Under the pieces are notes generated by a model, which was not told the DNA's origin, ran no database searches, and was given only the letters and a program-made list of their open reading frames with translations. The position numbers were made by a program, and so were the translations under genes. A stretch of DNA of 14,109 nucleotides from Candidatus Kerfeldbacteria bacterium (GTDB lineage: Bacteria; Patescibacteriota; Patescibacteriia; UBA9570), in contig JACQPW010000032.1 of the NCBI GenBank assembly GCA_016207285.1, positions 1 through 14,109 on the forward strand, written 5' to 3'. Shown piece by piece: positions 7,503 through 13,377 of the stretch (the first letter of the stretch is position 1; every line of letters begins with the position of its first letter).

Positions 7503-7524
7503 ACAGGTTTAAGTAAATGAGTAA

Positions 7525-7590
7525 CTACAGCGTAGGCAAAAAAGCTGGCGCTTCGAAGAGACGATTCAATTGTCGCAAACGGCGTGCCAT
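7525..7590 (-). CDS. Possible 21-residue peptide upstream of rny
   Basis: An ATG-to-TAG frame on the minus strand encodes a basic, then hydrophobic peptide starting MARRLRQLNRLFEAP and ending FLPTL. It lies between clpP and rny, inside the region bounded by the TAGGCAA/TTGCCTA inverted repeat. There is no Shine-Dalgarno sequence and no clear promoter. A frame this short can arise by chance. If real, it could be a leader peptide for rny or a small protein. Confidence 0.18.
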   Translation of the reverse strand: MARRLRQLNRLFEAPAFLPTL

Positions 7591-7629
7591 GAGTGATGAT
7601 TCTTGCCTAACGTTGGTTTCTAATTAAGG

Positions 7630-7662
7630 ATGTCGGTGCGATCAGTCAACTGCACCCGACAT
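7630..7662 (-). other. Hairpin after clpP
   Basis: ATGTCGGTGC and GCACCCGACAT pair into a 10-bp stem with one bulged C and a 12-base loop, 15 bases after the clpP stop. No T-run follows on the minus strand (CCTTAATTAG), so it is not a standard terminator. It could protect the 3' end of the clpP mRNA or be an RNA processing site. Confidence 0.45.
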
Positions 7663-7677
7663 GAGCTACCGTAGCAT

Positions 7678-8280
7678 CTAACCGATGATCTTGTCAATGA
7701 TGCCGTATTTCTTGGCTTCTTCGGCACTCATGAACTTATCACGGTCGGTATCTTGTTCAATCTGCTTAAGATCCTGACCAGTATGCTTGGCTAGGATTCT
7801 GTTCAGTCGGTCGCGCGTACGTAAAATATGCTCGGCGCGGATTTTAATGTCGGAAGCTTGACCCTCGGCTCCACCCAGCGGCTGGTGAATCATAATTTCA
7901 GAGTTGGGTAACGAAAAACGTTTGCCTTTGGTACCACCGGCCAGCAGTAGTGCCGCCATCGAGGCAGCCGAACCGATCACCACTGTGGAGATATCACACT
8001 TCACATATTGCATCGTGTCATAGATAGCTAGGCCAGCAGTAACGTAACCCCCAGGTGAGTGGATATAAATTTTTACTTCGGCCTTGGCATCTTGGGCCTC
8101 TAGAAACAACAACTGGGCGATGACGCTATTTGCGACCATATCATCGATGGCAGTGCCGATAAACACAATCCGCTCCTTGAGTAGACGGGAATAAATATCG
8201 TAGACCCGTTCTCCGTCAAAGGACTTCTCGACGACCATGGGAATAAGATTAATGGCTTTGGGTTGGGGGGTGGATGACAT
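7678..8280 (-). CDS. clpP: ATP-dependent Clp protease proteolytic subunit ClpP
   Basis: Serine peptidase that forms a double heptameric barrel and degrades proteins fed by ClpX or ClpC. The 200-residue protein has the catalytic triad in conserved surroundings: Ser107 in GSAASMA (103-109), His132 in MIHQPLGG (130-137) and Asp181 in [13 protein letters not shown] (177-189). HSPGG (74-78) is the conserved strand by the oxyanion region. The length is typical. Its first 32 bases overlap the end of nrnA in another frame, so it is probably translationally coupled to the infB-rbfA-nrnA operon. No Clp ATPase gene is in the window. Confidence 0.97.
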   Translation of the reverse strand: MSSTPQPKAINLIPMVVEKSFDGERVYDIYSRLLKERIVFIGTAIDDMVANSVIAQLLFLEAQDAKAEVKIYIHSPGGYVTAGLAIYDTMQYVKCDISTVVIGSAASMAALLLAGGTKGKRFSLPNSEIMIHQPLGGAEGQASDIKIRAEHILRTRDRLNRILAKHTGQDLKQIEQDTDRDKFMSAEEAKKYGIIDKIIG

Positions 8281-9244
8281 AACCGGTTGGTGTAATTTCT
8301 AAATTGCCTGACATGGTGAAGCCAGCTGCTTTTTTGTGGCCACCACCTCCATAGAGCTTAGCAAATTCGGTCACGTCAATCAACGGATGTGTGGTGCGTA
8401 AGCTGCCCTTGATGACATCCGGTGCCGTTTGGGTGAGTACGAGGACGGCTTTGTGGGCAGCTTGGTCGAGCCCATTCAAGAAGTTAGAGATCCCAGACAC
8501 GGCCTCGTCGTCAGCGTTACAATCATGGATGTCTTGGAGAGTCAGCGCGGTCACAATCATCCCTGTTTTTTGGTCTTCGTGGAGACGTTCTAGTGCCCTG
8601 CCCCACAACCGCAGCGTATTAAAGGGGCGGTTTTGCACCGCATGTTTTGAGATCAAAGATAAGTTGGCACCTTTAGCAACCAGCTTAGAAGCTACCTCCA
8701 CGGCACTAGCGGTGGTAGCTAAATTGGTTAGGTTGCCAGTATCCGTAATTAACCCGGTGAGTAGGCAGGTAGCAATAGCATGATCAACCGCTTGTACGCT
8801 ATTCAGTAAATGGTAGACAATTTCACAAGTTGAAGAAGCCGTACTGTTAACCAAGTTGATTTGACCGTAACCTGGATTCGTCACATGGTGGTCGATATTA
8901 ATGAGAGTATACGGTCCGGGCAGCTGAGGAACGTAGTCGGCCACTCCAGCATAACGTAGATCGCCAGAATCGACGACAATCACAACATCAACGTCAGCCG
9001 AGCTCCAAATCTCTGGCTTGGGTCCAAGTTGATGGGCGTCCGGTAAAAAGAGCATGTAGTCAGCCGCGGGATCAATGCAAAAATTAGTGACCAACTTACC
9101 AGCCCGTAAACAGTACTGACGTAACGCCAGCGCTGATCCAATCGTATCACCATCGGGTTTGCGGTGTGACACAATCAGGACGTGGTGCGCACGTTCGATG
9201 GTAGTTAAGATGTCAGCGTATGTTTTTGTAAACATAACGCGCAA
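8249..9244 (-). CDS. nrnA: DHH-family bifunctional oligoribonuclease / PAP phosphatase NrnA
   Basis: NrnA-type enzymes degrade short oligoribonucleotides and dephosphorylate pAp, finishing RNA decay and sulfur recycling. The 331-residue protein has the DHH-domain motifs SHRKPDGD (26-33), VDSGD (91-95), IDHH (117-120) and LITDTGN (165-171), plus the DHHA1 substrate-binding motif [10 protein letters not shown] (299-308). Length fits. The first ATG is used here; a second Met at codon 4 is possible. It starts two bases after the rbfA stop and its last 32 bases overlap clpP. The rbfA-nrnA order is common in bacteria. In function it would complete the decay that RNase Y starts, encoded just downstream. 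Confidence 0.93.
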   Translation of the reverse strand: MRVMFTKTYADILTTIERAHHVLIVSHRKPDGDTIGSALALRQYCLRAGKLVTNFCIDPAADYMLFLPDAHQLGPKPEIWSSADVDVVIVVDSGDLRYAGVADYVPQLPGPYTLINIDHHVTNPGYGQINLVNSTASSTCEIVYHLLNSVQAVDHAIATCLLTGLITDTGNLTNLATTASAVEVASKLVAKGANLSLISKHAVQNRPFNTLRLWGRALERLHEDQKTGMIVTALTLQDIHDCNADDEAVSGISNFLNGLDQAAHKAVLVLTQTAPDVIKGSLRTTHPLIDVTEFAKLYGGGGHKKAAGFTMSGNLEITPTGYVIHPPTQSH

Positions 9245-9246
9245 CC

Positions 9247-9591
9247 TTACTGGTTTTCCGGCAGGCTGTCAAGTAGGCGCTCAATCTTAGAGGCCTGACG
9301 TTCAATATCGTCTAGTTCATACCGAAACCGGGGGACACCGCGGAAAGTGATGTGGCCAACGACGTCAGCGATAATGTCCGGGTTACGTCGGCGAATCAGT
9401 TCCAGGGCAGAGCCAGCCTGATCGTCTGGTACGATGGATAAAAAGACAGTGCAGTAGTGTAAATCGGCTGTGGTGTGTACCTTAGTCACACTCACGACTA
9501 CACCAGGTGGCAGTTCTACCAAACGCAACAAAGCGGTGGCAAAGTAGTCTCGCAACACGGAGTTAATTTGGCGCATGCGTTGGGTAGGCAT
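9247..9591 (-). CDS. rbfA: Ribosome-binding factor A
   Basis: RbfA binds the immature 30S subunit and helps 16S rRNA 5'-end maturation, also in the cold. The 114-residue protein has the single KH-like fold: an N-terminal basic helix (RMRQINSVLRDYFATALLR), the strand VTKVHTTADLHYCTVFLSI region (35-53) and the C-terminal signature VPRFRYELDD (86-95). The length matches. It lies six bases after infB and two bases before nrnA, the usual infB-rbfA-nrnA arrangement, and shares the infB promoter. Confidence 0.95.
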   Translation of the reverse strand: MPTQRMRQINSVLRDYFATALLRLVELPPGVVVSVTKVHTTADLHYCTVFLSIVPDDQAGSALELIRRRNPDIIADVVGHITFRGVPRFRYELDDIERQASKIERLLDSLPENQ

Positions 9592-9597
9592 ACTGGG

Positions 9598-11583
9598 CTA
9601 GCTCACCGGCTCTAAGACGCGCTTGTTTTCTTCAGCCAAATAGATATCGATCATGTCTCCTTCTAGCGGTGTGATGGTGGTATCAATCCGAATACCGCAT
9701 TCATTGCCGTTCAATACTTCACTCACATCTTTTTTATTGCTTTGCAGTTGCGAGATGGTCGCCTCACCCACTACCTTACCATTGCGCACAATTTTCGAGA
9801 TGGCTTTGTGGCGAATACTGCCAGAGATCACACGGCCACCGACAATAGCAAACCGACCAGTACTACGGAAGACAGCCAGTAAACGTACCTCGCCAATTTT
9901 TTTATAAGTTGTATCTGGAGGCAACAGCGCTTCTAGTTCGGCGGTAATGTGTTCGAGTAGTTTATAAATCACGGTAAAGGATTGTGCAGTGGTTTGGGTA
10001 CCTAAGGCGTAGTCAGCGGCTGCAGCAGTCATATCGACATTAAAACCGATCAGGCGAGCTTTGGAAGACACCGCTTGGTTGATATCTTTTTCAGTAAAGT
10101 TACCCAGACCACGTCGGATGATATCAATTTCAACATCTTTAAAATGTAACTTCTCTACTGCTTCGGCGACGGCTTCTAAAGAACCTAACGTGTCAGCCTT
10201 CAAGATAATTGGCAGTTGGATACCAGTCTTAGCAATTTCAGTCTTGTGCTTCATGTAACCAAAACTTTGGTAGGATTTTTTCTGTTTACGTTTTAGTACC
10301 TTGGGGTCATTAGTGATCGTCAGAATATCTCCCACCACCGGAGCGTTTTTTAATCCCAGAAAACGAACAGGGGTAGCTGGTGTCGCTTCACGCACGGGCG
10401 TACCGCGCCAAGATGACAGGGCTTTAATCTTACCAGCCACGTCCCCTACCTCTACAATATCTCCCACGCGTAAGGTGCCGGTTTGCACTAACACAGTGGC
10501 AATGGGTCCAGAGTCCTTATCAATGCGTGATTCAATAATGGTACCGACAGCCGTGCGGTCAGGGTTGGCTTGAATTTTATCTTGATGGAGGTCAGCTACT
10601 AACAACACCATGTCCAAAAGCTCATCAATATGTTGGTTGGCTTTGGCTGAAATAGGCACACAGATAGTTTTGCCACCCCAGTCTTCAGGGATTAAGTTCA
10701 CCTCCGATAATCCCTTCTTCACTTTTTCTACATCCGCATCCGGCTTATCCATTTTGTTGATAGCTACTACAAACGGAAGTTTAGCTTTTTCCAAGATGCC
10801 GATCGCTTCAATTGTTTGGGGTTTAAGACCGTCATCGGCGGCTACTACTAAAATAGCAACATCAGCCACATTGGCACCGCGTGACCGCATAGCGGTAAAA
10901 GCTTCATGGCCAGGAGTGTCAATAAAAGTGATGTTGCGATCTTTATATTCAATTTGATACGCACCAATCGTCTGGGTAATACCGCCAGCCTCTTGGGCGG
11001 CAATATTAGTTTTGCGGATAGCGTCCAATAAAGTAGTTTTACCATGATCCACATGACCCATCACTACAATCACTGGTGGGCGGGGTTGTAGTTTCTTATC
11101 GGTATCTAAGGACAAGGCGGTTTTTAGTTGCTCTTCACGTTCCACGGCTCGATCATCTACCTTAGCGGCTACGCGCTGGGTTTTGTAGCCCATATCTTCA
11201 GCAATAATGGTAGCGGTATCGAAATCAATATTTTCGTTTATGGTCGCCATCACACCATTACGCATCAGAATAGAGATCAAATCCGTAACGGGCTTACCTA
11301 AAAGTTCAGCAAACTGTTTCGTAGTTACTGGGTCTGGTACATCTAAAACTTTGGCACCCGGATCCAGTTCGGCTTTCACTTCTTCAACCTGACGTTCATG
11401 TGAAAAAAGGCTCTTTCGTTGCCCGAGCTTGTGGTGGTTCTTAATAGCGGCAATCAAGCGCACAGCAATGGTATCATCCACTTTAATCGCTCGTTCACCA
11501 ATGTCAAAACCGAGTTCAGCCACTAAAGGGAAGAACTCTTCTTTGGTCATTTTTAGTTCACGGACGATCTCGGTAACGTTCAT
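9598..11583 (-). CDS. infB: Translation initiation factor IF-2
   Basis: GTPase that brings initiator fMet-tRNA to the ribosome and promotes subunit joining. The 661-residue protein is short: the N-terminal region is reduced to two IF-2 N modules (about 1-50 and 85-140) without the long repetitive linker of many bacteria. The G domain is complete: GHVDHGKT (176-183), DTPGH (222-226), NKMD (276-279) and SAK (312-314). The C-terminal half carries domains II, III and the fMet-binding domain (IRIDTTITPLEGDMIDIY near the end). IF-2 matters for leaderless mRNAs, which fits the promoter pattern here. It has its own promoter and starts the infB-rbfA-nrnA-clpP operon. Confidence 0.97.
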   Translation of the reverse strand: MNVTEIVRELKMTKEEFFPLVAELGFDIGERAIKVDDTIAVRLIAAIKNHHKLGQRKSLFSHERQVEEVKAELDPGAKVLDVPDPVTTKQFAELLGKPVTDLISILMRNGVMATINENIDFDTATIIAEDMGYKTQRVAAKVDDRAVEREEQLKTALSLDTDKKLQPRPPVIVVMGHVDHGKTTLLDAIRKTNIAAQEAGGITQTIGAYQIEYKDRNITFIDTPGHEAFTAMRSRGANVADVAILVVAADDGLKPQTIEAIGILEKAKLPFVVAINKMDKPDADVEKVKKGLSEVNLIPEDWGGKTICVPISAKANQHIDELLDMVLLVADLHQDKIQANPDRTAVGTIIESRIDKDSGPIATVLVQTGTLRVGDIVEVGDVAGKIKALSSWRGTPVREATPATPVRFLGLKNAPVVGDILTITNDPKVLKRKQKKSYQSFGYMKHKTEIAKTGIQLPIILKADTLGSLEAVAEAVEKLHFKDVEIDIIRRGLGNFTEKDINQAVSSKARLIGFNVDMTAAAADYALGTQTTAQSFTVIYKLLEHITAELEALLPPDTTYKKIGEVRLLAVFRSTGRFAIVGGRVISGSIRHKAISKIVRNGKVVGEATISQLQSNKKDVSEVLNGNECGIRIDTTITPLEGDMIDIYLAEENKRVLEPVS

Positions 11584-11592
11584 AGTCCCATT

Positions 11593-11621
11593 AGACTACC
11601 GATTTTACAGCCCAATGTCAA
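11593..11621 (-). promoter_or_regulatory. Promoter of the infB operon
   Basis: On the minus strand, a perfect -35 TTGACA (11616-11621), a 17-base spacer and a weaker -10 TAGTCT (11593-11598). The predicted start point is about 11586, three bases before the infB ATG. The -35 begins two bases after the stop of the DAGK-like gene. No ribosome-binding site is visible. Confidence 0.62.
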
Positions 11622-11622
11622 G

Positions 11623-12384
11623 CTACAAGAGACGTTGTTTGCCGACGATCACTTTAATCGCTTTGGCTTTGAGACTGAACGAAACTGGAGTTTTTAAGAC
11701 AGTAGTTTGGTCGAGTAGTATAGGCACGGTCACGTCCGGGTGTTCAACAGTGACTTTATTCACTCGCACAGAGGTCGCGTGGTTTTGCACCTGTTTACGC
11801 AAGAATCCAGTGGGCTGACTATGGGGTTGCAGCAACAAGTGTAGCTGGTGTGTATCATAAATAGTGGGTGTCTCTATCCCCCCTCCCAAAATGTGACCAA
11901 TGTTTCCGAGTGCTAGTGTGGTCGTATCCGTCTGAGTGGTAATGCTCCATTGACCATCACAGGTTATTTTGGTGCCACGGGGCAGTTCGGCTGTTACCTC
12001 AGTCAAAAAATAAGTCTGGTTAGCTTTACCAAGCGCCAACTGTTTAGTAATGCGTCTTGATAATGCATTGCAACCATCCATCGGATCGCTTACTCCAAAC
12101 AACGGTCCGAGTGCTGACGAACCAAATGGCAGAAATCCCACCGCTACATCATACTGGGCTGTCACTTGCAGGGCGCGCAAAAAGGTTTGATCAGTACCCA
12201 ACACAACAATAGTGTGAGCGCCGTTTTTAATCCCGCGGTCAATTAATTCTTTAATATTACGTAGCGGCGTTAAACGTTCGATGCGTCCATTAATGCCAAG
12301 TTCAATAACACGACTCTCAATTCGGTCGAGCAAAGTAGCATATTTTTTATCGAGTACGACAGCGTCGTACAGATAAAAAAACAT
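11623..12384 (-). CDS. Diacylglycerol/NAD-kinase-fold protein with degenerate nucleotide motif
   Basis: The 253-residue protein resembles the catalytic domain of diacylglycerol kinases: TIVVLGTDQTFLRALQ (58-73) sits where the GGDGT loop is expected, and VGFLPFGSSALGPLFGV (82-98) where the IPxGTxNxxA region is. In both, key glycines are changed (GGDGT to LGTDQT, GTGN to GSSA), so the kinase activity is doubtful. A C-terminal beta-rich half follows, with CDGQWS (142-147). I chose the ATG at 12384 because an earlier ATG at 12432 would overlap the bactofilin gene by 40 bases, and homology-like sequence (FYLYDAVVLDKKY) begins here. It lies eight bases after the bactofilin stop, likely the same operon. 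I recall similar proteins in CPR genomes, but its substrate is unknown. Confidence 0.72.
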   Translation of the reverse strand: MFFYLYDAVVLDKKYATLLDRIESRVIELGINGRIERLTPLRNIKELIDRGIKNGAHTIVVLGTDQTFLRALQVTAQYDVAVGFLPFGSSALGPLFGVSDPMDGCNALSRRITKQLALGKANQTYFLTEVTAELPRGTKITCDGQWSITTQTDTTTLALGNIGHILGGGIETPTIYDTHQLHLLLQPHSQPTGFLRKQVQNHATSVRVNKVTVEHPDVTVPILLDQTTVLKTPVSFSLKAKAIKVIVGKQRLL

Positions 12385-12392
12385 AACGTAAT

Positions 12393-12770
12393 CTAAGCGG
12401 TACCTTCGTTGTTCTGGGCACCGGTAGTGCATTGCCCTTTCAGAACAGCGCCAGTTTCAACGGATAAAATATTGGTGGTGACGTCGCCAAAAATTTTCCC
12501 AGAAGTCATCAGTTGCAACTGTCCGTGACAATGGACGTTACCGCGAATTTCTCCAGCCACAGTTAGGTTGTTGGCCTCAACATCTGCCTCCACCTTGGCA
12601 CTAGATTCAATGATCATGTCGTCAGATGTTTTGAGTGTACCAACCACTTCACCACGCACGGTCAGATGTCCTGTACCAATGCACTTTCCTTCTACGCGGA
12701 CCCCATCGCCAATCACTGTGGTTGGTTGTGTGCCCACGATCTCTTCCTTGGAGTTAAACATTTTCGCCAT
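12393..12770 (-). CDS. Bactofilin (DUF583) cytoskeletal protein
   Basis: Bactofilins polymerise without nucleotides into filaments under the membrane and position envelope enzymes or polar structures. The 125-residue product has a short N-terminal tail, then a right-handed beta-helix of repeated short strands: TTVIGDGVRVEGKC, GHLTVRGEVVGTL, DDMIIESSAKVEADV, NNLTVAGEIRGNV, GQLQLMTSGKIFGDV and NILSVETGAVLKGQC. The Gly-rich periodic pattern is the family hallmark. I use the ATG at 12770 (MAKMFNSK) because the longer frame from 12881 runs across the divergent promoter and lacks family-like sequence; the Met three codons later is also possible. It pairs with the DAGK-like gene downstream. Confidence 0.88.
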   Translation of the reverse strand: MAKMFNSKEEIVGTQPTTVIGDGVRVEGKCIGTGHLTVRGEVVGTLKTSDDMIIESSAKVEADVEANNLTVAGEIRGNVHCHGQLQLMTSGKIFGDVTTNILSVETGAVLKGQCTTGAQNNEGTA

Positions 12771-12828
12771 AGTACCAATCAGAATAAATAATGATCTATA
12801 CGTATCTGTATATCGTAAAGCTAACGCG

Positions 12829-12857
12829 TTGTCTACACCGTTACCACCTGATACAAT
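12829..12857 (+). promoter_or_regulatory. Promoter of the small membrane protein gene
   Basis: TTGTCT (12829-12834), a 17-base spacer and TACAAT (12852-12857). The predicted start point is 12864, two bases before the ATG at 12866. No Shine-Dalgarno sequence can fit, so translation would be leaderless. Confidence 0.65.
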
Positions 12858-12865
12858 GTCGCCAT

Positions 12866-13021
12866 ATGGATATATCATCAAATTTAAGGAAAGACCTGAC
12901 CGTTTTTTTGAGTATTTTAGCCATTGTCCTTGCGAGCATCATCATGCTGTACCAGTATGATCAACAGACGGGTATAGTAAGTGCATTTGCTAGCAAACTA
13001 TTCAGCTGGCTAGTGGATTGA
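12866..13021 (+). CDS. Small single-pass membrane protein, unknown function
   Basis: A 51-residue protein: a short polar start MDISSNLRKD, one strongly hydrophobic segment (about 11-29, LTVFLSILAIVLASIIMLY), then a polar stretch YQYDQQTG and an amphipathic end (FASKLFSWLVD). The positive residues before the helix suggest a cytoplasmic N-terminus. I chose the internal ATG at 12866 over one at 12791 because a well-spaced promoter ends just before it and the extra N-terminal residues look like random sequence. It diverges from the bactofilin gene and is followed by tRNA-Arg(CCU) after 48 bases. I do not recognise the family. Secretion or pilus subunits of this size exist, but nothing here shows such a role. 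Confidence 0.62.
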   Translation: MDISSNLRKDLTVFLSILAIVLASIIMLYQYDQQTGIVSAFASKLFSWLVD

Positions 13022-13069
13022 GCTATATAGTTGTACGACACTTAAAATAAACTAAAGTTAGGTAAATTT

Positions 13070-13141
13070 GCCTCAGTAGCTCAATGGATAGAGCAATCCC
13101 GTCCTAAGGGAAAGATGGGAGTTCGATTCTCTCCTGGGGCA
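13070..13141 (+). tRNA. tRNA-Arg (anticodon CCU)
   Basis: Full cloverleaf: acceptor GCCTCAG/CTGGGGC with one G-U pair, D-stem GCTC/GAGC, anticodon stem ATCCC/GGGAA with loop GTCCTAA (anticodon 13103-13105, CCT), T-arm GGGAG-TTCGATT-CTCTC, discriminator A. Position 27-43 is an A-A mismatch. It reads AGG. CCA is not encoded. A perfect parS-like palindrome begins three bases downstream. Confidence 0.93.
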
Positions 13142-13143
13142 CA

Positions 13144-13159
13144 TGTTCCACGTGGAACA
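13144..13159. other. parS: parS centromere site 1 (ParB binding)
   Basis: TGTTCCACGTGGAACA is a perfect 16-base palindrome and matches the parS consensus bound by chromosomal ParB/Spo0J (TGTTnCACGTGnAACA). It lies between tRNA-Arg(CCU) and the promoter of the tRNA-Ala pair, outside any coding region. Confidence 0.88.
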
Positions 13160-13179
13160 ATAAGTAAACTTCAAGCAAT

Positions 13180-13208
13180 TTGCCCTTTTGAATTGGGTAG
13201 TATATAGT
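13180..13208 (+). promoter_or_regulatory. Promoter of the tRNA-Ala pair
   Basis: TTGCCC (13180-13185), a 17-base spacer and TATAGT (13203-13208). The predicted start point is about 13215, giving a 12-base leader before tRNA-Ala(GGC), to be removed by RNase P. Confidence 0.55.
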
Positions 13209-13226
13209 TCCTTCCGCAATTAGTAT

Positions 13227-13299
13227 GGGCCCTTAGCTCAGTTGGTAGAGCGTTCCCATGGCATGGGAAAGGTCACCGGTTCGAATCCGGTAGGGTCCA
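13227..13299 (+). tRNA. tRNA-Ala (anticodon GGC)
   Basis: Full cloverleaf: acceptor GGGCCCT/AGGGTCC with the G3-U70 pair that marks alanine tRNAs, D-stem GCTC/GAGC, anticodon stem TTCCC/GGGAA with loop ATGGCAT (anticodon 13260-13262, GGC), T-arm ACCGG-TTCGAAT-CCGGT, discriminator A. CCA is not encoded. It lies five bases before tRNA-Ala(CGC). Confidence 0.97.
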
Positions 13300-13304
13300 C
13301 ACCG

Positions 13305-13377
13305 GGGCTGTTAGCTCAGTTGGTAGAGCGCGTCATTCGCATTGACGAGGTCACCAGTTCGAATCTGGTACAGTCCA
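13305..13377 (+). tRNA. tRNA-Ala (anticodon CGC)
   Basis: Full cloverleaf: acceptor GGGCTGT/ACAGTCC with the alanine identity pair G3-U70, D-stem GCTC/GAGC, anticodon stem CGTCA/TGACG with loop TTCGCAT (anticodon 13338-13340, CGC), T-arm ACCAG-TTCGAAT-CTGGT, discriminator A. CCA is not encoded. Its 3' part is antisense to the last codons of the TrmB-like gene. Confidence 0.96.

Larger units (their letters stand above)
7503..7677 (-). other. Structured clpP-rny intergenic region
   Basis: This is the longest gap in the minus-strand block and must hold the rny promoter. It contains a strong hairpin (7630-7662), an 11-base inverted repeat GCTAC-C-GTAGC (7665-7675), a possible long-range pair (CGTAGGCAA near 7531 with TTGCCTAACG near 7603) and a 21-codon open frame. 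A TTGACT in the hairpin loop has no good -10 at the right distance. I recognise no known RNA family. Confidence 0.4.

Noticed and set aside
7630..7662. Hairpin after clpP as a rho-independent terminator
   Set aside because: No T-run follows on either strand; kept only as a structural feature.
12385..12432. Longer N-terminus for the DAGK-like gene
   Set aside because: It would overlap the bactofilin gene by 40 bases, and the residues HYRCPEQRRYRLDYV look like out-of-frame coding sequence; an ATG eight bases after the bactofilin stop fits better.
12771..12881. Longer N-terminus for the bactofilin gene
   Set aside because: The extra residues lack family-like sequence and cross the divergent promoter at 12829-12857.
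12568..12960. 130-codon plus-strand open frame across the bactofilin gene
   Set aside because: Antisense to the beta-helix repeats and overlaps the small membrane-protein gene in another frame; composition is shadow-like.
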